From: Candidatus Coatesbacteria bacterium
GTDB lineage: Bacteria; RBG-13-66-14
Length of the DNA: 38,755 bases
NCBI GenBank assembly: GCA_014728225.1
Contig: WJLX01000157.1
Span: 1 to 38,755 of the forward strand
Direction: 5' to 3'
How positions within the stretch are numbered: position 1 is the stretch's first letter; each line of letters starts with the position of its first letter. The position numbers and the translations under genes are program-made. This document shows positions 7,197 through 15,471 of this stretch, piece by piece. Below the pieces are notes generated by a model. It saw nothing but the letters and a program-made list of their open reading frames with translations. It was not told the origin of the DNA and did not search any database.

Positions 7197-8201
7197 CTAC
7201 CTCGAACCGGTGACGAAATCGGCCGCGGTGCCGCAGGCCGAGCAGCGGTCGCCCTCGAGGGCGGCCGTGGTCGTGCGGAGCCCGCCGCGACGCACCAGCA
7301 CTGCGCCGCACTCCGGGCAGCGGGTGTCGGTGTAGCGGCTGTCAGCGTTCAGGTTGCCCAGATAGACGTATTCCAACCCGGCCGTTCGGGCGATTTCCCA
7401 GGCCCGCTCGAGGCGCTCGGCCGGCGTCGGCGGGTCTTCGCGGCGCCAGGCGGGGAAATAGCGCGACAGGTGCAACGGCGTGCGCGGATCACGTTCGGCC
7501 AGCCAGGCGGCCAGGCGTTTGAGTTCGTCGTCGCCGTCGTTCTCGGAGTTGATCACCAGGTAGGTGACCTCGACGTGGGTCGGCGAGGCGATCGCCGTCT
7601 CGATCGTCCGCAGCACCGGGTCCAGCTCGCCCTTGCAGATCAGCCGGTAGAAGCCCTCACGCATACTCTTGAGGTCGAAGTTGAAGGCGTCGACGAAACC
7701 CAGCAGCTCATCCAGGGGCTCGGGTTCAATGAAGGCGTTGGAGACGCAGACCACCTGGAGATCTCGCTGGTGCAGCGGACCGGCGCAGTCCTTGATGTAC
7801 TCGAACCAGATCAAGGGCTCGGTATAGGTGAAGGCCGCGCCGAGGTTGCCGGGACGATCCGCCGTTTCGGCCAGCTCGGCGGGTTCGAGGTTTCGCGTCG
7901 GAACCGCGGTTTGGCTGGAGCGCCAGTTCTGGCAGTAATCGCAGCGCAGGTTGCAGCCGTTGGGGCCCAGGGAGAGGATGGCCTTGCCGGGATGGAAGTG
8001 GTAGAGGGGCTTCTTTTCGATCGGATCCAGCGACAGGCCGATCGCCTGACCATGGGCGGCGGCGATCAGCTCACCGTCGCGGTTCACACGGATCCGACAC
8101 ATACCGGCGTCCCCCGGGGCGATGCGGCAGCGGTGGGGGCACAGCTCGCAGACGACGCGGTCGTCCTCCAGCGCGGTCCAGTACTCGGCGCGGCGTGTCA
8201 A
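7197..8201 (-). CDS. amrS: AmmeMemoRadiSam-system radical SAM enzyme
   Basis: 334 aa. Cys83-x3-Cys87-x2-Cys90 (CNLRCDYC) is the radical SAM [4Fe-4S] motif, preceded by GPNG and followed by QNW as in the AmrS (pyruvate-formate-lyase-activating-like) group. N-terminal cysteines C18, C21, C25 and C35 and a C-terminal CPEC...CSAC set probably bind metal, as often seen in this group. Downstream blocks FTYTEPLIWFEY, FNFDLKSM and HLSRYFPAW are also typical. The family is linked to the poorly understood AmmeMemoRadiSam cluster (with Memo-like and AMMECR1-like proteins); those partners are not in this window. The start codon is TTG and overlaps the ispD stop (TTGA). The reaction is not known. Confidence 0.85.
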   Translation of the reverse strand: MTRRAEYWTALEDDRVVCELCPHRCRIAPGDAGMCRIRVNRDGELIAAAHGQAIGLSLDPIEKKPLYHFHPGKAILSLGPNGCNLRCDYCQNWRSSQTAVPTRNLEPAELAETADRPGNLGAAFTYTEPLIWFEYIKDCAGPLHQRDLQVVCVSNAFIEPEPLDELLGFVDAFNFDLKSMREGFYRLICKGELDPVLRTIETAIASPTHVEVTYLVINSENDGDDELKRLAAWLAERDPRTPLHLSRYFPAWRREDPPTPAERLERAWEIARTAGLEYVYLGNLNADSRYTDTRCPECGAVLVRRGGLRTTTAALEGDRCSACGTAADFVTGSR

Positions 8202-8890
8202 TCCTCGACCCTCCCTTTGGCCAGCAGGTACTCCGCGTAGCTCAGGTCATCGCGGCTGGTGAGCTTGAACAGCTGGCGGTGCCCCGTAACCAGGCGCACC
8301 GGCCGGCCCAGCTTCTCCACCAGCGAGGCGTCGTCGGTGGCTCCGGCGAGCCAATCCTCGTCCCGGGAGTAGCAGTCGCGCAACAGCGCGTAGTCGAAAC
8401 ACTGGGGCGTTTGCACCAGCCAGACCCGGCGCCGGTCCAGGGTCCGCTCGACCAGGCCGGCGTCGTCGGTCAGCTTGACCGTGTCCGTCGCCGGCAGGGC
8501 CGCCGCCGCGGCGCCGTCGACCGCTACGGCGGCCAGGCAATCATCCAGGACCCGGCGGGTGACGAAGGGACGGGCGGCGTCATGGACGACCACCACATCG
8601 ACCCCGCCCAGGGCGTCCAGGGCGTTGGCCACCGAGCGCCACCGGGTCTGACCGCCGGTGACGACGTTGAACGTCCGCCCCAGGGCGCTGAGCTCGAGGG
8701 CCGTCCGGCTCTCGTAACCCTGCGGCGCGGTGACCGCCAGCCGGGCGAAATCGCCCCGCGCCAGCAGCCGGTTGGTCGCCAAGCGCAGCACCGAACTCAT
8801 CCCCAGCGGCTCGAACTGCTTGGGCAACTCGCCGCCGAAGCGCCGCCCGACACCGCCCGCCGCCAGGATCAAACCAACCGCTTTCGCCAT
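8198..8890 (-). CDS. ispD: 2-C-methyl-D-erythritol 4-phosphate cytidylyltransferase
   Basis: 230 aa, normal family length. It transfers CMP from CTP to MEP, step three of the MEP isoprenoid pathway, in the cytoplasm. LILAAGGVGRRFGGELPKQF (residues 7-26) is the nucleotide-binding loop with its Arg and Lys. VVVHDAARPFV is the metal and substrate site, and PATDTVKL, RRRVWLVQTPQCF and TDDASLVE complete the signature. An ispF partner is absent here. GGAGGTAA precedes the ATG. It heads the operon ispD-amrS-cyclase, with its own promoter at 8912-8940. Confidence 0.94.
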   Translation of the reverse strand: MAKAVGLILAAGGVGRRFGGELPKQFEPLGMSSVLRLATNRLLARGDFARLAVTAPQGYESRTALELSALGRTFNVVTGGQTRWRSVANALDALGGVDVVVVHDAARPFVTRRVLDDCLAAVAVDGAAAAALPATDTVKLTDDAGLVERTLDRRRVWLVQTPQCFDYALLRDCYSRDEDWLAGATDDASLVEKLGRPVRLVTGHRQLFKLTSRDDLSYAEYLLAKGRVED

Positions 8891-8911
8891 CGCCAGTTAC
8901 CTCCGCGAAAG

Positions 8912-8940
8912 ATTGTACACCAAAGGCCGGTCCAAACCAA
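8912..8940 (-). promoter_or_regulatory. Sigma70-type promoter of ispD
   Basis: On the minus strand TTGGTT (8940-8935), a 17-nt spacer, TACAAT (8917-8912). It is 22 nt upstream of the ispD ATG and divergent from the promoter at 8964-8992. Confidence 0.6.
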
Positions 8941-8963
8941 GGCAGCCGCCTGCGCGGACCTGC

Positions 8964-8992
8964 TTGCGCCACCCGAGCGGGGGCGTTACAAT
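8964..8992 (+). promoter_or_regulatory. Sigma70-type promoter of the CcdA-like gene
   Basis: TTGCGC (8964-8969), a 17-nt spacer, TACAAT (8987-8992), 32 nt before the GTG start at 9025. Back to back with the ispD promoter. Confidence 0.65.
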
Positions 8993-9024
8993 GGGTCCGC
9001 TCGCCCGCAACCGAAGGGAAAACC

Positions 9025-9663
9025 GTGACCCTGGAGAGCATCGGCGGCGCCCTGCTCCTCGGCCTGGCCGTCGGCCCGACCTGCCTGATCGGCATCGGCG
9101 CCTTCTACGTACCCCTGCTGCTTTCCGAAGAACGGCGCGAACTCGCCGGCGCCTTCCGTTTCTTCATCCGTTTCAGCCTGGGCCGCCTGTTGGGCTACCT
9201 GGCCGTCGGCGCCATCGTCGGCCTGCTCGTCGAGCTCAGCCGGGAGATGCTCAACGAGCTCGCCTGGCTGCCCGCCGTCGGCGAGCTGCTGGCCGGGACC
9301 CTGATGCTGGCCTTCGGCATCCTGAAAAACTTCCCCCGGCTGTCGATCTGCAAGAAACTGCGGGAAAAAGAACAGAATCCCCCGGCGGCCTTCGTCGTCG
9401 GCCTGGCCACCGGACTCTCCCTCTGCCCACCCTTCGTCGCCGCCATCCTCGGCGCCGGAGCCACCGGCGGCCTGCTCTCCGCCGTGATCTTCTTCCTGGC
9501 CTTCTTCTTCGGCACCACGGTATGGTTCATCCCGCTGACCTTCACCGGCCTGCTGAGCCGCTACGCCCAGATGCGACGCTTCGCCGACATCCTCGTCCTG
9601 ATCAGCGGTGTCATCTTCATCGGCCTGGGTCTGTTCCACCTGCTCAGCGGCACCGCCTTCTGA
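9025..9663 (+). CDS. CcdA/DsbD-like multi-spanning membrane protein
   Basis: 212 aa with about six membrane segments arranged as two related halves. The first half carries GLAVGPTCLIGIGAFY and the second GLATGLSLCPPFVAAIL; each has a Gly-rich turn with one cysteine (GPTC and LCPP). That layout recalls the transmembrane electron carriers of the CcdA/DsbD group and the related sulfite-exporter/UreH-like families. If the two cysteines form a redox pair it would pass electrons across the inner membrane; this is inference. The start is GTG with GAAGGGAAAA upstream. Repeat copy 2 begins 4 nt after the stop. Confidence 0.65.
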   Translation: MTLESIGGALLLGLAVGPTCLIGIGAFYVPLLLSEERRELAGAFRFFIRFSLGRLLGYLAVGAIVGLLVELSREMLNELAWLPAVGELLAGTLMLAFGILKNFPRLSICKKLREKEQNPPAAFVVGLATGLSLCPPFVAAILGAGATGGLLSAVIFFLAFFFGTTVWFIPLTFTGLLSRYAQMRRFADILVLISGVIFIGLGLFHLLSGTAF

Positions 9664-9666
9664 GGA

Positions 9667-9849
9667 CCGGACCCGCGCCCGTCGAGGAAAGCATCGCGGC
9701 GCCCGGGCGCCGCGCTTGCCGGAGTTGGCACGGTTTTTGCATCTCGGCGAGCGCGCGAAACTCCCGCCGGTGTCGCCTCCGCAAAAACCGTGCCAACTCC
9801 GGCCGGGGAGAGCCAGCGTCGTCGCCGGGAGCGGCGGGCGCGGGTCCGG
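9667..9849 (+). repeat. Nested inverted-repeat element, copy 2
   Basis: Outer arms 9667-9681 and 9835-9849 pair perfectly over 15 bp (CCGGACCCGCGCCCG). Inner arms 9718-9740 and 9781-9803 pair perfectly over 23 bp and end in AGTTGGCACGGTTTTTGC. The spacer is 40 nt (9741-9780) and contains GGCGA/TCGCC. Compared with copy 1, ACTGG has become GTTGG and the opposite arm has changed to match. The element starts 4 nt after the CcdA-like stop and ends 22 nt before the glycosylase ATG, filling the whole gap. A perfect palindrome GCGGCGCCCGGGCGCCGC lies between outer and inner left arms. Confidence 0.9.
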
Positions 9850-9871
9850 CCGGGGGTAAACCCGGACCACG

Positions 9872-10537
9872 ATGAAGCCTGTCGAAGTCTACGAGCGGTT
9901 GTTGCTGCGCTTCGGCCCCCAGGGCTGGTGGCCGGCGGCTACGCCCCTGGAGGTCTGTCTGGGGGCGATCCTGACCCAGAACACCAACTGGGGCAACGTG
10001 CGCCGGGCGTTGGCGGGTTTGCGGCGTGAGACGGGGTTGGAATACGAGCGGCTCCGTGTTCTGTCGGAGGGGCGGCTGGCGGAGCTGATCCGCCCGGCGG
10101 GGTACTTCAACCAGAAGGCGCGCAAGCTGCGCATTTTCTTCGCCTGGCTGGAGCGGGAGGCGGGCGGTGACCTTACGGAACTGGCGGGGCGGACGACTAT
10201 GGAGCTGCGCGGGGAGCTGTTGCGTTTGTGGGGTGTGGGCCCGGAGACGGCGGATTCGATCCTGTGCTACGCCCTGGGTAGACCGGTTTTCGTCGTCGAC
10301 GCCTATACCCGCCGGGCGGCGGTGAGGCATGGCTGGTGCGCCGCCGGGGCGGGCTACGACGATTTGGCGAAGCTGTTCACCGGCGGGCTGTCCCGGGACG
10401 CGGGGGTTTACAACGAGTTGCATGCCCTGCTTGTTCGGTTGGCCAAGGTTCACTGCGCCAAGCGCGGACCCCGTTGCCGGAGCTGTCCGCTGCTCGATCT
10501 GGGTTTTGCTGAAACCCGGTGGCTTTGTGGGGCGTAG
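9872..10537 (+). CDS. HhH-GPD DNA glycosylase, endonuclease III-related (MagIII-like)
   Basis: 221 aa. The helix-hairpin-helix is at about 117-131 (LWGVGPETADSIL), and the catalytic Asp of the HhH-GPD family is D143 in VVDAYTRR. The lysine that gives Nth its lyase activity is replaced by Glu (E125), so a monofunctional base-excision glycosylase is expected, as in MagIII/3-methyladenine enzymes, which share the N-terminal TQNTNW block (residues 35-40). Cysteines C195, C202 and C205 keep the spacing of the Fe-S loop, but the fourth is not at the usual place (next Cys is C219), so cluster binding is doubtful. ATG follows the repeat by 22 nt and no strong SD is visible. It removes damaged bases, probably alkylated purines; the substrate is inferred. 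Confidence 0.8.
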   Translation: MKPVEVYERLLLRFGPQGWWPAATPLEVCLGAILTQNTNWGNVRRALAGLRRETGLEYERLRVLSEGRLAELIRPAGYFNQKARKLRIFFAWLEREAGGDLTELAGRTTMELRGELLRLWGVGPETADSILCYALGRPVFVVDAYTRRAAVRHGWCAAGAGYDDLAKLFTGGLSRDAGVYNELHALLVRLAKVHCAKRGPRCRSCPLLDLGFAETRWLCGA

Positions 10538-10548
10538 CCGAGATGGGG

Positions 10549-10578
10549 TTGGGTATTCAGGTTCAATACTGCTAGACT
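10549..10578 (+). promoter_or_regulatory. Possible promoter before the small-protein/PQQ lipoprotein pair
   Basis: TTGGGT (10549-10554), an 18-nt spacer and TAGACT (10573-10578), 35 nt before the ATG at 10614. Both boxes are imperfect. Confidence 0.35.
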
Positions 10579-10613
10579 GCGGGTGTGATCGCGGTAGTTT
10601 GTCAAAGGAGAAG

Positions 10614-10865
10614 ATGCCCCACTACGCCATTTTCGGCGATTACCGCCACCTGGACGATGTGCCGCTGAGGCCGCGCGGCGTCCGGGTGCTGGATCTGGTC
10701 GCCGCCGACGACGAGGCCGACGCCCTGGCGGGTTTCCTGGCCCGGCCCTACAACCTGCTGCACGCCGAGGGTCCGTTGTACGCCGTTCGTATTCCCCAAC
10801 TGGCGGATCCGGCGTTCCTCGAGCTGCTCGACGGCGGGGAGGATAATGCGCAGCTGCGGTTGTAA
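10614..10865 (+). CDS. Small hypothetical protein, 83 aa
   Basis: AAAGGAG (10604-10610) lies 3 nt before ATG, and the stop at 10863-10865 overlaps the start of the next gene by 20 nt, which suggests translational coupling. The protein starts MPHYAIFGDYRHLDDV, is acidic, has no signal peptide or membrane segment, and contains a middle helix (DDEADALAGFLA). I do not recognise it. Strong GC codon bias and a good ribosome site support it as real. A longer in-frame extension upstream would run into the glycosylase gene and is not needed. Confidence 0.65.
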   Translation: MPHYAIFGDYRHLDDVPLRPRGVRVLDLVAADDEADALAGFLARPYNLLHAEGPLYAVRIPQLADPAFLELLDGGEDNAQLRL

Positions 10866-12099
10866 GCTGCTGTTGTTGTCGGCGGCCGCGTTAGTGGTCG
10901 CCGGCTGCAACGGCCACCGCTACGACGGTCTGGAGCCGAGTTCGGCCTTCGGCGGCTGGACGGCGGCGGGGGGCGATTTGCAGCGGCGCAACTTCAGCGT
11001 CGAGGGGCCGGCGCCGCCCCTGGTGGAGTCTTGGCGTCACGAGGGTCTCATCTGTCCCTGGGGCGTCGTCGGGAATGCCGGCGTGCTCGTGCTGACGGGT
11101 CTCAACGAGCAGATCATCGGCCTGGACGCCGCGACGGGGGAAGAGCTGTGGAGCTGGGAGATGACGGCCACGCCCAACGGTCCGCCCCAGATCGTCGGCG
11201 ATCGCGTCTACCTGTCCTTCGATCTGCCCCTGGCCCAGGTCTGGTGCCTGGATCTGTCGACGGGCAGTCGTTACTGGGCTCGGGCGCCCGAGGAATCCCC
11301 CCGGCACCTCGTCGCCGACCCGGACGGGGTCTGGGTGGTCACCAGCCGTGAGCTGCTGCGGGTCAGCGTTCGGGAGGGCGAGCTGGTCGAGCGGCATGAG
11401 CTGCCCGGCCGTCCCGCTGCGGGCCCTCCGGTGCTGTTGGAGGGTGAACCCCACCTGTTGCTGATGGGTCCCGAGGGCGGGGCGTTTTGGTCGCCGTCCC
11501 GCTCGCGGGAGTGGACCTTCTACGACGAGCCGGCCGCCGGTCCGCTGTTGTTGGACGACGGCTCGACGGCCTGGGCCAACCGGACGGGCGAGGGGATGGC
11601 CTACGATCCGGCGACGGCGCAGGTGGTTCCCTTCGGCCGGGCTCTGGGAGCCCCACCGGCGGGCTTGGCCGCCGACGGCCTGAATGTGCTGGCCCTGGGA
11701 CGCAACGGCGAGCTGCAGCTCTGGGCGGCCTTGGAAGAGGATCGGGTTCTGCTGCCCCCCGACGGGGTGACGCTGACGCCGCCACTCTGGGCGGGCGACC
11801 GGGTCTGGATCTCCCGGGCCGAGGGCGATCTGGAGGCCTATTCGCTGAGCGGCGGTCCCGGCGCCGAGCTGGAGTACGTCTGGGAGACCGAGCGCGCCGT
11901 GCTGTCCCTGGCGCGCATCGACGGCATGTTGGTGGTGACCACGGCGGGCGGCGCGGTGATGGCCCTGGTTCACGGCGAGCCGCCGGCGGAGGAACCGGCG
12001 GGCGAGGACGCAGACACGACGGAGGTCGAGGACCCCTTCATCGAGAACGGGCGCGAGTGGATGATCGACGACGAAGCGGCGCTGGAGGTGGACGAGTAG
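10846..12099 (+). CDS. PQQ-type beta-propeller lipoprotein
   Basis: 417 aa. A lipoprotein signal ends in LVVAGC (Cys about residue 20). The body is made of repeats such as [15 protein letters not shown] and [13 protein letters not shown], the signature of PQQ-like/YncE-like beta-propeller repeats (about six to seven blades, residues 40-370). The last 40 residues are acidic and look unstructured. It is probably attached to a membrane and faces the periplasm or outside; ligand binding is not established, since many such propellers bind no PQQ. It overlaps the 83-aa gene by 20 nt. A strong hairpin lies 28 nt after the stop. Confidence 0.75.
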   Translation: MRSCGCKLLLLSAAALVVAGCNGHRYDGLEPSSAFGGWTAAGGDLQRRNFSVEGPAPPLVESWRHEGLICPWGVVGNAGVLVLTGLNEQIIGLDAATGEELWSWEMTATPNGPPQIVGDRVYLSFDLPLAQVWCLDLSTGSRYWARAPEESPRHLVADPDGVWVVTSRELLRVSVREGELVERHELPGRPAAGPPVLLEGEPHLLLMGPEGGAFWSPSRSREWTFYDEPAAGPLLLDDGSTAWANRTGEGMAYDPATAQVVPFGRALGAPPAGLAADGLNVLALGRNGELQLWAALEEDRVLLPPDGVTLTPPLWAGDRVWISRAEGDLEAYSLSGGPGAELEYVWETERAVLSLARIDGMLVVTTAGGAVMALVHGEPPAEEPAGEDADTTEVEDPFIENGREWMIDDEAALEVDE

Positions 12100-12126
12100 C
12101 GCAGTAGCTCGTCTTGCGTTGTCCAG

Positions 12127-12148
12127 GGGAGGACCTTGAGGTCCTCCC
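12127..12148 (+). terminator. Terminator hairpin after the PQQ lipoprotein
   Basis: Perfect 9-bp stem GGGAGGACC/GGTCCTCCC with loop TTGA, followed by GTTTGCTTG. Likely intrinsic terminator with a short, interrupted T stretch. Confidence 0.65.
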
Positions 12149-12262
12149 GTTTGCTTGTCACCGCCCATGGAGTACGGCCGAAGAAACGGGCCGACCGACC
12201 GGTCGACCCCTGGGGGAGCAGAGCATAGCGCGGGCGGGCCTGCAATCGCGCCCCGCAGGATC

Positions 12263-13405
12263 TCAAACCACGTTGGGCTCCAGCACCAGCTCGCCCCGGG
12301 AGAAGCGCCCGGCGTCCAGAGGCTCGATCAGCTCGGGGCGGCGGCCGGACTCGAGTTCCGCGGCCAGCAGCTCGGCGGTGGCCGGGGCGATCATGTAGCC
12401 GTGGCCGGAGAAGCCGACGGCGTTGTAGAAGCCGTCGAGGTCGGGATGCTCGCCGAGGATCGGCTGGGCGTCCGGGGTCATGGCGTAGAGCCCGGCCCAC
12501 TGGCGCACGACTTTGACGTCTTTGAGGAAAGGCAGAATGTGGGTGCTCATCCGCGCCATGGCCTCGAGGAACTCCCAGCTCGAGGACTGGTCGACACCGG
12601 GCTCCTCGGGCATCCCCAGGCCCATCAGGAAGGCCCCGTGGACCACCTGCTGGCAGTAGAGGTGGTGGCGGAAGCTGATGACCATGGGTTCGAACAGGCG
12701 TTCGTAGGGCTCGGTGACCAGGATCTGATGCCGCTCGGGTACGACGGGGATCTGCAGACCGGCCAGCTCGGCGATCGCGGCGGCCCAGCCCCCGGCGCAG
12801 TTGACCACCTTCCGCGTGGGATAGCGGCCGATGTCCGTCACCACGGCGCGCACGCCGTCGTCGCCCGTTTCGATCCCGATGACCTCTTCGAAGGTCCTGA
12901 GAGTGCAACCGTTGCGCAGGGCGGCGTGGGCGTAGGCGTAGTTGGTCTTGAAGGGGTTGCCGTGGCCGTCGGTGGGACACCAGGCCGCCGCGCTCAGGCC
13001 CGCGATGTTGAGCACCGGGACGATCTCCCGGGCCTCCTCGGGGGTGACCAGGCGCGAGGGGATGTCCAGGGAGTTCTGCAGCTCGATGTTCTTGCCGAAG
13101 ACCGCGACCTCATCCTCGCCGTAGGCCAGGATCAGGTAGCCGCCCTGCTCGAACTCGATGTCCTCGCCCAGTTCCTCCGCCAGACCGACGAAGCGGTCGA
13201 CGGAGCGCTTGGCCAGGCGGCAGTTCATCTCCAGGCCCCACTGTTGGCGCACCCCGGCGCCGCAGCGTCCGGTGGCCCCGCCGGAGACGTAGCCCCGGTC
13301 GAGGATCAGCACGTCGTCGACGCCGCGCCGGGTCAGCTCGTACCCCACGGCGCAACCCAGCACCCCGGCGCCGATGATCACCACGTCGCGGGCGCGCTCA
13401 ACCAT
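12263..13405 (-). CDS. FAD-dependent amino-acid-oxidase-type dehydrogenase subunit
   Basis: 380 aa, DAO superfamily. The N-terminal dinucleotide fold (residues 7-38, [17 protein letters not shown] ending in LILDRG) binds [46 protein letters not shown] and [17 protein letters not shown] are typical of glycine/sarcosine/D-hydroxyproline-type dehydrogenase beta subunits. The gene overlaps the 2Fe-2S protein gene by 8 nt and follows a 4Fe-4S protein gene, the layout of multi-subunit imino-acid or amine dehydrogenases that pass electrons to iron-sulfur partners. The NAD(P)/FAD-binding alpha subunit common in such sets is missing here. The substrate cannot be told from sequence. Confidence 0.8.
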   Translation of the reverse strand: MVERARDVVIIGAGVLGCAVGYELTRRGVDDVLILDRGYVSGGATGRCGAGVRQQWGLEMNCRLAKRSVDRFVGLAEELGEDIEFEQGGYLILAYGEDEVAVFGKNIELQNSLDIPSRLVTPEEAREIVPVLNIAGLSAAAWCPTDGHGNPFKTNYAYAHAALRNGCTLRTFEEVIGIETGDDGVRAVVTDIGRYPTRKVVNCAGGWAAAIAELAGLQIPVVPERHQILVTEPYERLFEPMVISFRHHLYCQQVVHGAFLMGLGMPEEPGVDQSSSWEFLEAMARMSTHILPFLKDVKVVRQWAGLYAMTPDAQPILGEHPDLDGFYNAVGFSGHGYMIAPATAELLAAELESGRRPELIEPLDAGRFSRGELVLEPNVV

Positions 13406-13676
13406 CGGCGTCCTCCCGTGTCGGCAGACCGAGGTCGACGGGATGGTAGGGCGGGCGGGCGCGCATCGGCCAGACCTCTTCGACGCTCCTGCCCGTCTCG
13501 CGGCGGATGATGCCCGCGATCAGGTGACCGCAGGTACGCCCCTGGCAGGGTCCCATCCCGGCGCGCAGGTAGTGCTTGATCTCGTCGACGGTGGTGTAAC
13601 CGCGGGCGACGGCCTCCTTGATCTCGGCCAGGGAGACGTCCTCGCAGCGGCAGATGATGATCTCGTCGTCGTTCAT
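13398..13676 (-). CDS. BFD-like [2Fe-2S] protein of the dehydrogenase set
   Basis: 92 aa from the ATG at 13676, 4 nt after the upstream stop; a longer start at 13703 would overlap that gene and is less likely. CRC (IICRCEDVS) and C-x4-C (GPCQGRTCG) give the four ligands of a bacterioferritin-associated-ferredoxin-like [2Fe-2S] site. The helical part GYTTVDEIKHYLRAGMG lies between them. In related complexes this small domain carries electrons from the flavin subunit. The stop overlaps the flavoprotein ATG (ATGGTTGA), so the two are coupled. Confidence 0.85.
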   Translation of the reverse strand: MNDDEIIICRCEDVSLAEIKEAVARGYTTVDEIKHYLRAGMGPCQGRTCGHLIAGIIRRETGRSVEEVWPMRARPPYHPVDLGLPTREDADG

Positions 13677-13680
13677 GGGC

Positions 13681-14202
13681 TTATTCGTCAGAGGCGGCCG
13701 CACGGCGGGCTTCCCGCAGGGCCGGCAGGCTGATGCCCCGGGCCTCGAGAGCCGACTCCGCGGGAACCTCGAGGTGCAGCACCCAGGTGCGGTCCTTGAA
13801 GCGCACGGCCTTGCGGCAGACGCCGTCGCCGATGATCTCCCCGGCGCGGTCGGTTAGCTTGACGGCCTCGCCCTTCTCGGGCACGGGGAGGAACTCCCAG
13901 GGAACCTGGACCACGGCGCGCCCCGGACCGCCGGCGGTCAGGTCGATGATGAAGACCGCCAGTCCGGGACAGGCGGCCACGCAGATCCCGCAGCCCGTGC
14001 ATTTCTCGAGGTCGACCCGCGGCAGCTCGTTGATGTCCTCGAAGGGCAGTACGGCGCAGCTCGAACAGGAGGTGTGGCAGGGATCGCAGGGGATGTGCTG
14101 GAAGCACTCGAAAACGGCCGCGGGGCCGCGCTCGAGGCGCTCGCGGGAAGGGATGACGCGCTTCAGGTCCTCGGGGGTGGGTACGCCGTCGCGGTAGAGC
14201 AT
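13681..14202 (-). CDS. 4Fe-4S ferredoxin-type subunit of the dehydrogenase set
   Basis: 173 aa. One classic cluster motif CTGCGICVAACP (residues about 66-77) is present. Ahead of it lies a second Cys-rich stretch, CDPCHTSCSSC. After it comes a beta-rich domain (about 85-145, with VPWEFLPVPEKGEAVKLTDR) often found in this subunit. ATG is preceded by GAGG. It is the first gene of the three-gene minus-strand operon and probably wires the flavoprotein to a downstream acceptor. Proteins with the opening pattern DLKRVIPS...RGPAAVFECFQHIPCDPC are usually encoded beside hydroxyproline/amine dehydrogenase genes (from memory of such operons). Confidence 0.78.
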   Translation of the reverse strand: MLYRDGVPTPEDLKRVIPSRERLERGPAAVFECFQHIPCDPCHTSCSSCAVLPFEDINELPRVDLEKCTGCGICVAACPGLAVFIIDLTAGGPGRAVVQVPWEFLPVPEKGEAVKLTDRAGEIIGDGVCRKAVRFKDRTWVLHLEVPAESALEARGISLPALREARRAAASDE

Positions 14203-14336
14203 GGCGGGCCTCGGTGGTGATGGATTTCACGGCCTGAACACCGGCGATATTAGCACAGCGCCCGCCCGGCGGCAAGACGGGCTCATGACGACGGAGGCGT
14301 CGCCTAGCCGTCAACCGCCGGCTTGAAGAAAACCGA

Positions 14337-14365
14337 TTGCCGAACCTGGAAAAATGGAATACAAT
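14337..14365 (+). promoter_or_regulatory. Sigma70-type promoter of the DNRLRE gene
   Basis: TTGCCG (14337-14342), a 17-nt spacer, TACAAT (14360-14365). It lies about 360 nt upstream of the ATG at 14726, so the transcript would have an unusually long leader. Confidence 0.6.
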
Positions 14366-14725
14366 GGCGTTGTTTTTTTGTTTAGACACTTGAGCGGCGC
14401 CGCGATCGACTGCACGTTTTTACTGCTCGCTCAAGACGACGAGCCGACGGCGACTAACGCAGATCGGGCATTCGCAGTCTTGGCATCGGCGGAATCGACC
14501 CTATCGACCCTGGGGTTTGGCGATGTCACGAACCCGCGCCGCGTGGATGAAGACGCTCTCACCCGCAACTGCGACCGTCGGCCGCTTTGGGGCCTGAGCA
14601 AGGCCCGCATCCCCCGGCCGCCTCGTGGCTTCTCCCGCGTAACACCAGGCCGTCGTCTGACTTTCTTCCTCTAAGTCCACACTCAGGCAACAATCGGCAA
14701 CAGCCCATTAACGAGGTCAACCCGC
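14366..14725 (+). other. Long leader region upstream of the DNRLRE gene
   Basis: About 350 nt without a convincing gene. A frame open from 14354 to 14674 lacks an SD site and resembles nothing; I do not call it. The start of the leader (14366 on) is rich in T. No riboswitch class or clear terminator/antiterminator pair could be identified by eye. Confidence 0.35.
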
Positions 14726-15337
14726 ATGAAGATCAGACTTTACAGCCTGTTGCTCGTCGTCACTCTCTGGGCCGCCCCGGCCGCCGCCGCCGAAGTCACC
14801 CTCGACCCCGACGCCGACTCCTACGTCATGGCTTACTCGCCCAGTTTTCCCCGCGGGGACTGGATCAACGTTTCAATGGGTTATGATCGCGGCTGCGTCG
14901 ACGCTCTGGTTCACTTCGACCTGAGCCCCTCCAGCGATATCGACGTCAGCTCCGCCGAGCTACAGCTCTACTGCTTCCAGAACTGGGACACGCCGCCCGC
15001 CGACAACTACCTCTACCTGACCGCGGCGGACTGGGACGAGGCCGCCGTCGCCTGGGACAACAAGCCAGGCTGCGACACCGCTGATGAGCTGGTTTTCGCC
15101 GCCCCCGCCGGGGAAACCTGGCTGAACCTGGACGTCAGCGAGTTCATCGAGGACTGGATAGCCGGAACCTATCCCAACTACGGCTTCTACATCACCCAGA
15201 CCACCACCGTCGCGGGCGGCTTCAGCTTCTATTCACGCGAATACGATCAAGCCGACCAGCGCCCCAGACTGGTCATCCAGTACACGGGCGGCCCCGTCGA
15301 GACCGCCAGTTGGGGCGGTATCAAGGCTACTCCGTAG
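14726..15337 (+). CDS. Secreted DNRLRE-domain protein
   Basis: 203 aa. A signal peptide (residues 1-22, ending AAAAE) precedes one DNRLRE-type beta-sandwich (about 24-190). The order DADSYVMAYSP, DALVHFDLS, SAELQLYCF, AADWDEAAVAWDNKP, LDVSEFIEDWIAG, NYGFYI and RPRLVIQYTGG is characteristic. The domain occurs in secreted polysaccharide-active and surface proteins, where it is thought to bind carbohydrate or mediate adhesion. No catalytic domain is attached. The SD is weak (GAGG). It has its own promoter and a hairpin downstream, so it is probably monocistronic. Confidence 0.82.
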   Translation: MKIRLYSLLLVVTLWAAPAAAAEVTLDPDADSYVMAYSPSFPRGDWINVSMGYDRGCVDALVHFDLSPSSDIDVSSAELQLYCFQNWDTPPADNYLYLTAADWDEAAVAWDNKPGCDTADELVFAAPAGETWLNLDVSEFIEDWIAGTYPNYGFYITQTTTVAGGFSFYSREYDQADQRPRLVIQYTGGPVETASWGGIKATP

Positions 15338-15367
15338 CGGCGAGGGCCTGAGCGCCATCAAATCTTC

Positions 15368-15398
15368 AAGACGGGGGCGCCGCGGCGTCCCCCATCTT
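15368..15398 (+). terminator. Imperfect terminator-like hairpin
   Basis: AAGA-C-GGGGG pairs with CCCCC-A-TCTT (one mismatch) around a GC-rich loop, about 30 nt after the DNRLRE stop. No T tract follows. Confidence 0.4.
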
Positions 15399-15471
15399 GA
15401 CAGCCCCCCCGGCCTGTCGTAACCTCTAAGTCGGTTAATCGCACCCACCACCACACCACGGGGGACGTTGC

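Noticed and set aside
14354-14674. Open frame of 106 codons in the leader of the DNRLRE gene
   Set aside because: It starts inside the -10 region of a good promoter, has no SD, and its peptide shows no domain or bias typical of genes here.
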